From assembly GCF_043290135.1 (NCBI RefSeq), contig NC_134710.1:6081821-6145820 (forward strand): DNA of 64,000 nt, written 5' to 3'. Numbering within the stretch: the first letter of the stretch is position 1; the number at the start of each line of letters is the position of its first letter. The stretch is from Rhipicephalus microplus (lineage: Eukaryota > Arthropoda > Arachnida > Ixodida > Ixodidae). The translations under genes were made by a program, and so were the position numbers. This document shows, one piece after another, positions 58,346-64,000 of the stretch. The notes beneath the pieces were generated by a model. It ran no database searches. It had not been told where the DNA came from and saw only the letters and a program-made list of their open reading frames with translations.

Positions 58346-60889
58346 ATGGGCATTTAGGTACACTTTGAAAGTGAAATAAAATATATTCTCAACATTTGCT
58401 GTGTGTCTATTGGTGTGGAGTGTCGTTGCATACAGACCAAACTCACAGGCATGTTATACCCTTGAAATTTTACGGCAATACGCTTTTGAAGGGGCAGTAA
58501 ACAGGCTCCGGCTTTGTTTTACGCCCCCAAACGAGCTCACCAGACCCTTTATTTCGAAAAATGATTGTCGTGCTATTTTACATCAGACCAATGGCCTTAG
58601 TACGCACAGTGATCCAACTTGACCATGGGCAACTTGATGTACCACTGAGTTTGTTGATTGGGTCTTTGCCCTACGAAACAGCGTCTCGGTCCTGAGGGAA
58701 CGCAGTACTGTCCCCACTGTTCGCATTGTCATTTTCTTGTGTTGCCCTCGGCTATTTTGTAGAGCCCGAGACTATGGCAAAAAGATTGTCAGAACGAAAG
58801 CGTCCGAGATAAACAGGCGTCTCACTACTTTACTACTAAGGGAAATGGTGCTTTTCAAACAGCTCGGGGTCACGTGATCTCAAGTTATGTCACATATGGC
58901 ATCATTAGCGACGCGATAGGCTTCAACTGGCTACGTCTTGTCAAGCGATTTTGAGGTCACGTGACCAAGGAGAGGGGCGCAATAGAAGGCGGAGGCCAGC
59001 AGGGAAGGTTCGTTTTGTTGCCATCATTATGCTTCCACGCTGCGTACCCTGTCAGATCAAAGAGCCCGGCAAAGGAAGTCCGCGTAATCAAAGTCACTCC
59101 ACTGTGGTACTCATGGACGTGTCGGCGTTGCATAGTGTTGCGGGCTGTCATCTACCCAACGGGTTTCTGCTGACGTGGGCTGCAGAGTTGTGTCGGACCC
59201 AAACTCCTGTGGTAGCGTGGAGTAGCTTCTGTCTTGGATCTTGAGGGCGACTGTCAGTACTGATGGATTGAGAAGACACTGGGTGGCACAGCAAACATGA
59301 TTTAATAACAACAAAGGGAAAAAAATCTAGAAAAGAAAAAACAAACTCTCAATAACCAAACAGCAGTAAAAAAAGATAGCAACGCTGCCAACAAAATTGC
59401 CAAAAAAAAATTGCACTACAATAATTAGTTCTTGACTACTCCTACCTACAGTAATAAACGCAGTCTGGTCACTTTGACATTGTCGTCGGGTCGTTGCTTG
59501 AAGGGAACTCTCTTACCTCATTCAGTTCATCGCCGTAAGTCCAGCCTCTGTTGTGTTAGGTCTGCGGTAAATGTTGCTGACGATCCTCATAGGTCATCAA
59601 CCTGATGCATCATGGACAGCCGTGCTGCCTTTTGTCGGTTGCCGTCAGTGACGTGGCACGGCGTCTTAGTTGCGCTTCAACTTGGGGTAGTCAACACAAT
59701 GTATTCAGTGAAGAAAAGTTTATTTAAGTGCAAAAAAAGGAGCCCTTTTAATTTTATACAGCCAGTCACACAGCACACTGCATGGAATTCTACATCACAA
59801 CATGGCCCGCAGTCTTTAGGCGATTTTTTGGCATCCAAAAGACCAGGCCGAGTGACTTTAAATAATCAAGCAGCTGCAGCAAGTGCGTATTCATACAGAA
59901 GTTTGCCTAATGTGCAGACCCAGATCACAAATGAATTTGCAACTTCATCATAAAGCTTAGAATAAGAGAGCTGAGCTTGTTGGTTCATTAAAAAAAAGAC
60001 AGGGCTTGCAAGGTTAGTAGGTGTTAGTGCTGCCTAACTTCCATCTTTCGCCTGCGTTTGCTCGCCCCGTCTTTTTTATGATAAATTTATCATAAAGCTT
60101 GCCAAAGGCACATGTGTTCAAGTATAAACTTGAACGCATGAATCCAAAAAGAATTTTCTTAGGGGGTTCAATTATATGTTAGACCTAACCAAATTTAATC
60201 CAACAATTACACTAGCGAATGTATGATGCTAATGCTAATTGTGCTCTTTAGCTAACATATAGTTATTGTGGTGTAATAGCAATTAACTGAAGCAGACGAA
60301 AAATTATCCTCAGAACAGAAAACTATGCATGATAACAATTTGTGGCACTGATAGGAGCAATGCTTCTTCTTGGTTTGAGTGGACAAAAGCACGTCTCTGC
60401 CAAAGTATAGTACACGGGGAAGCAGATGCAAGGATAAAAAATGAAAGAACTTTTGAAAGGTTTTGACTACTACAGAAAATGTTGCACTGGCAGAAAGTAT
60501 TCCTGACTGAAATACAGTTATATGCGAATATTTCTGTGGCATTAACAAACATTTCCTCTGCAACAGCTGTGTAAAGAAAGAATTTCTTACACTTACTGAA
60601 CAAAAAAAAAAGTGGTTTGTTCAGAACTTTAGAAAATATTGATAAATTTGTCTTGAGAAAACCAGCCATTCCATCATGAAACTTAGGAAATTTTTTTTTT
60701 AATCAATGATCATAGCCACAATGATATTTTGTTTTTGCTATAAATTCAATGCTACAAAAGTGGAACAGACTTCAGCTGCATGCCTTGTAGCTTCTTTTCA
60801 AAGATGAATGTTCTCTGAGCATGGTGGCGTACCTTTTCGGCTACAAATGTTGTATGTTAAGTTTGCTACATCACAGTTTGCCCTCTTAG

Positions 60890-61147
<258 letters not shown>

Positions 61148-62599
61148 TGAATGCAGGAATCAATTTATGGGGGCTATACACATGGGGAGCCGCCCGGATA
61201 AAATACTGCTCACAATTGCTTCAATCAATGCTCCCTCATACTGCTAATAGTTTTCCTGGAGCATGATCTTAAGCTTTGGCAAGCATTCTTTGGTCTCCAA
61301 CCTTGGGCAATCTTGCTCGACCTCTGCTTTTTCGTCTTCGCAATTTGGGGTATGCTGTTCTCATTGCCTGGCAATTTCTGTGTCAGCCCTGCGCTTGAAC
61401 TTCGCTCCTGTCGTTCCATGGTTCTTTCTTATGGCTTAAAGCCTCTTAAACTCTGTTGTTTTCTCTTGGGTGCTTGTGAATCCTGGCAGGCTCGCCAAAT
61501 TTGTGATGATGATGTGGCTCAGTTGAGCGAACACACAAGGTTAGGTCAACTGGAACATACTGGCATAAAGACATTTAATGTTCGTGGGCACTCTGCAGCA
61601 ATGCATGGCAGTGACAGTTGAGGCAAAGCACAGACTTCCAGCACAAGCGGCATTCTCTCAGAAAAAGAGCAAAAGAGAACAGTTCAATACAGAGTTCCAA
61701 ATCTTTGCTATGCAGGCTTTAGTGTGGACAAAAGGCGGAACTGACAGACACGTTACACATGAACATACAAAGAAAAAATTGGCAGGCCCTTAAGCTTCAC
61801 CTTTAAGAGTTAAACGAGATAACGATACATATATCTAGTGCGTACTTTCATCACTTGATGCAGGGGTTCTCAAGCATGTTGGTGCCAGGGAACACTGTTA
61901 AGCTACATAATTTGCCAAGGAACCCGCCTCCCCCTTGGCAAGTTTTTTTTAAATTTTTATTTTCAGTGAATTCAAGTTCAAAATTTGTGCGGCAAAACAC
62001 TTTCAAAGTAAGCTCTATGTTTGGCCTTCTTAGGCATGTTGAAGAATGCACAATCGTGTCTAGAGGGCTAAGCATAGTGCACAGCACGTGCGGGGCCAAC
62101 GGTGGTGGTGGACAAATGAGCGTAGCAGAAGCTCAGAGCCTAGGCGTAGTGGCGTGTATCTTCAAATAGCTGAAATGTGCATGGTGGTAATATAAGGTCC
62201 CCGAGAGGCTGGCCAGCTATAAACTAGTGGCGGGATTAATTGTGAAGCTTGCGCGTTTATGTTTCCCACCAACATGTGTTTATCTATGCTCGGGTGTGAA
62301 TAATGCAGGGGAGGAACAGCTGCACCATTTTGCACCCAATCACGCTTGCTGTGCCAAACTCTCCTATCAGCACCATACTGCACCGCAGCATCAGAATTTA
62401 GCTGCAAAGTGCGAAAGCCATCAAACGCCAGGCCCAGAAACAAGGATGAAACATTGTCTTTTTGGTTTCATCGAAACGGTCACATTTCATACAGGCTGTG
62501 ATCGCTCCTGGAGAAGCCGTGAACTTTGATAATAAGGGCATGGTCGCGATCACTATGCGCGCGCCATCACGACAGGCATCAGCATAAATAGCTAGTGAA

Positions 62600-62745
62600 C
62601 CCTTCTACGTGCTACTCTATCAATGCGAAGAGACTGCGAGAAGAGCATCTCTCCCTGGCACGGCCGTATTCTCTTACACCAGTGTTTTGTAGAGTTACGC
62701 GATATTTGATCTAAAGAGATGGCAGCCAGCTTTACAATTTGTTGC
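62600..62745 (+). repeat. short copy of the A/B element interior
   Basis: Aligns with 47205-47335: shared gcgaagagactg, ggccgtatt, ttacaccagtgttttgtag and ccagcttta blocks. About 145 bp, no ends. Confidence 0.65.
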
Positions 62746-63193
62746 TATTGCTTCTTTGTTTTGCTATTCTGGTGAAGCTGTTTTTTTTTTTTTATAACAT
62801 GATGGCAGCATTTGTAAATGAAACAAAAGAAGGCATTAATGGTGCTCAAAGAAGGGGGGGGGGGGTGTCTGATTCCCGGAACAGCCTACAAGTGCACATC
62901 ACATCTCATCGAGTGTATTCTCGTTCATTTGACCGCTGTGCTTCGCGCTTATCGACTCGGCGGTTGACGCTCGCGCGTTTAACTAAAACTTATGAACCCC
63001 CCCTTACGCAGGGGTGTCTGTCTAAGCAGGCGTTTGGTGCGTAGCGACAATACAGACCCGAGCTAACGGGGGTTTCGACTCGCTCCCATGCCTAGCCATA
63101 TGTGGCTGAGCCCTGTCCGAGGAAAAGGGGCTCCAGGGCGTTGAGCCGATGCCGGGTGATTGAACCTTTAAGCCCCCCTCTGATAGAAACCCT

Positions 63194-64000
63194 GGATGCG
63201 GGCTACAAAGCCTCGAAAACTGTCAGTGGTGACCTCCTTCTCAAACGTAAAGACCATAAATAGTACGAGCGACTACACAAACTGTGAGCATTTGGTGATC
63301 ATCCCATGACCATTACACCCCACAGAACACTGAACACCGTAAAGAGTGTTGATCAGATGGCGACCTTGTGGAACTATCAGATGAGGAACTGTTGGCAGAC
63401 TGGAAAGATAAGAACGTCATCCAGGTCATCATCATCACCATCATAAGCCTGATCACGCCCACTTCACGACAAAGGCCTCTCCCATGTTCCGCCAGTTCAA
63501 CTAGGTCGTGTGCTTGCTGCTGCCAATTTATACCCCCAAACTTCTTAATCTAATCTGCCCACCTAACCTTCTGTCTCCCCATAACCCGCTTGCCTTCTTT
63601 GGAATATCACTTAGTTACCCTTAATGACCAGGGGTTATCCTGTCTACGCGGTACATGCTCGGCTCATGTTCGTTTCCTCTTCCAGGTGGAACGCATCAAA
63701 ATACGAAGAGAGAACAAAGAAATTCTAACGAGACACATTATACTTACTTTTGGATCGACAACACTTCCCGCAGAAATTGTTACAGGCTACCTTAAACTGC
63801 CCGTGAGGCAATACATTCTCAATCCGCGGCGCTGCTTCAAGTGCCAGCGCTTTGGCCATGACACTCAGAGCTGCCGAGGGCAGCTTAGATGCGCAAAATG
63901 TACCACGGGACATTCAGCAAACGATGAGTGTAACTCACAAGTTCACTGTGCCAACTGTGAGGGTGATAATCCCACATATTGCAGGTCATACGTGGCCTGG
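63194..64000 (+). pseudogene. LINE ORF1 with zinc knuckles, interrupted
   Basis: The N-terminal part reads DAGYKASKTVSGDLLLKRK, then FGDHPMTITPHRTLNTVKSV and, after a frame change, ELSDEELLADWKDKNVIQ. Past the insertion the frame is open from 63686 to the end: ERIKIRRENKEILTRHIILT, then the knuckle CFKCQRFGHDTQSC, a second CAKCTTGHSANDEC and a third with CANC. In the third the expected His appears replaced. The protein would bind element RNA. Upstream stops near 63241 show decay. Confidence 0.75.
63427..63680 (-). mobile_element. reverse LINE 3' fragment inserted in ORF1
   Basis: On the minus strand this segment resembles the end of a LINE ORF2: a GKRVMGRQKVRWAD-like stretch and a WRNMGEAFV-like stretch, then a gatgatgat-type tail (atcatcatcaccatcat on the plus strand). 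The 7-bp direct repeat tccaggt (63420-63426 and 63681-63687) flanks it. Removing one repeat restores an uninterrupted frame in the host ORF1. Confidence 0.72.

Larger units (their letters stand above)
63050..64000 (+). mobile_element. LINE, 5' part, continuing past the window
   Basis: A plus-strand LINE begins with a GC-rich 5' region (cctgtccgaggaaaagggg, gttgagccgatgccgggtg) and leads into ORF1. It is interrupted at 63427-63680 by a reverse LINE fragment and runs off the window. The left border near 63050 is approximate. Confidence 0.65.

Noticed and set aside
59612..59953. 113-codon plus-strand frame
   Set aside because: No recognised motif, no splice signals and no neighbour supporting it; likely repeat-derived or chance.
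61861..61873. hAT terminal repeat caggggttctcaa
   Set aside because: Matches a common hAT start, but no partner end or duplication was found downstream.
63686..63760. Next SMC3 exon after an apparent acceptor ttcctcttccag
   Set aside because: The translation (ERIKIRRENKE onward) is LINE ORF1 with zinc knuckles and does not resemble the SMC3 head domain.

Overview
The window looks like chromosomal DNA of a hard tick (Ixodida, most likely Rhipicephalus or a close relative). Three things support this: introns of tens of kilobases; a tRNA-derived SINE in at least five copies that resembles the Ruka SINE described from Rhipicephalus; and LINE, Gypsy/Mag, Tigger, pogo, Mutator-like and P-like relics that carry both old and young damage. 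All family names come from recognising protein motifs and ends by eye; no database search was run.

Only one host gene is recognised: four consecutive coding exons of the cohesin subunit SMC3 on the + strand (8380-8540, 30119-30205, 39584-39727, 60890-61054). Together they are 557 coding bases spread over 52.7 kb. They encode the end of the C-terminal coiled coil and the start of the C-terminal ATPase lobe. The 5' exons lie left of the window and the Walker B exons lie to the right. Reading frames and splice sites join exactly across all three introns (21.6, 9.4 and 21.2 kb).

Layout. 1-5.1 kb: a decayed minus-strand I-clade LINE (ORF1 with zinc knuckles, ORF2 with endonuclease, RT and RNase H). 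5.3-5.7 kb: a pogo-like transposase scrap. 8.4-30.1 kb (intron 1): SINE, TA-flanked DNA elements, a hAT-like element with 8-bp target duplication (12.07-14.26 kb), LINE scraps, a complete but disabled Gypsy/Mag-type LTR element (17.08-23.92 kb) with a LINE inserted in its integrase, a Mutator-like relic, a P-like relic, a short MITE and a 60-bp tandem repeat element. 30.2-39.6 kb (intron 2): a nearly complete Tigger (31.35-34.12 kb) with a SINE in it, a P-element-like transposase relic with an internal duplication, and MITEs. 39.7-60.9 kb (intron 3): a pogo derivative, then a nested complex (41.95-49.87 kb) in which two copies of one TA-flanked element lie in inverted orientation, one holding three further layers of insertion and a SINE, the other sitting inside a second copy of the hAT-like element. 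61-64 kb: downstream intron with repeats and a plus-strand LINE ORF1 that runs off the window and is split by another LINE fragment.

The genes do not form an operon or a pathway. The window is one large gene whose introns are a layered record of transposition; insertion order can be read from target duplications and nesting. I found no clear evidence of a new biological system. The strongest unexplained structures are the nested complex with its 82-bp perfect palindrome and the inverted element pair at 42-49 kb.
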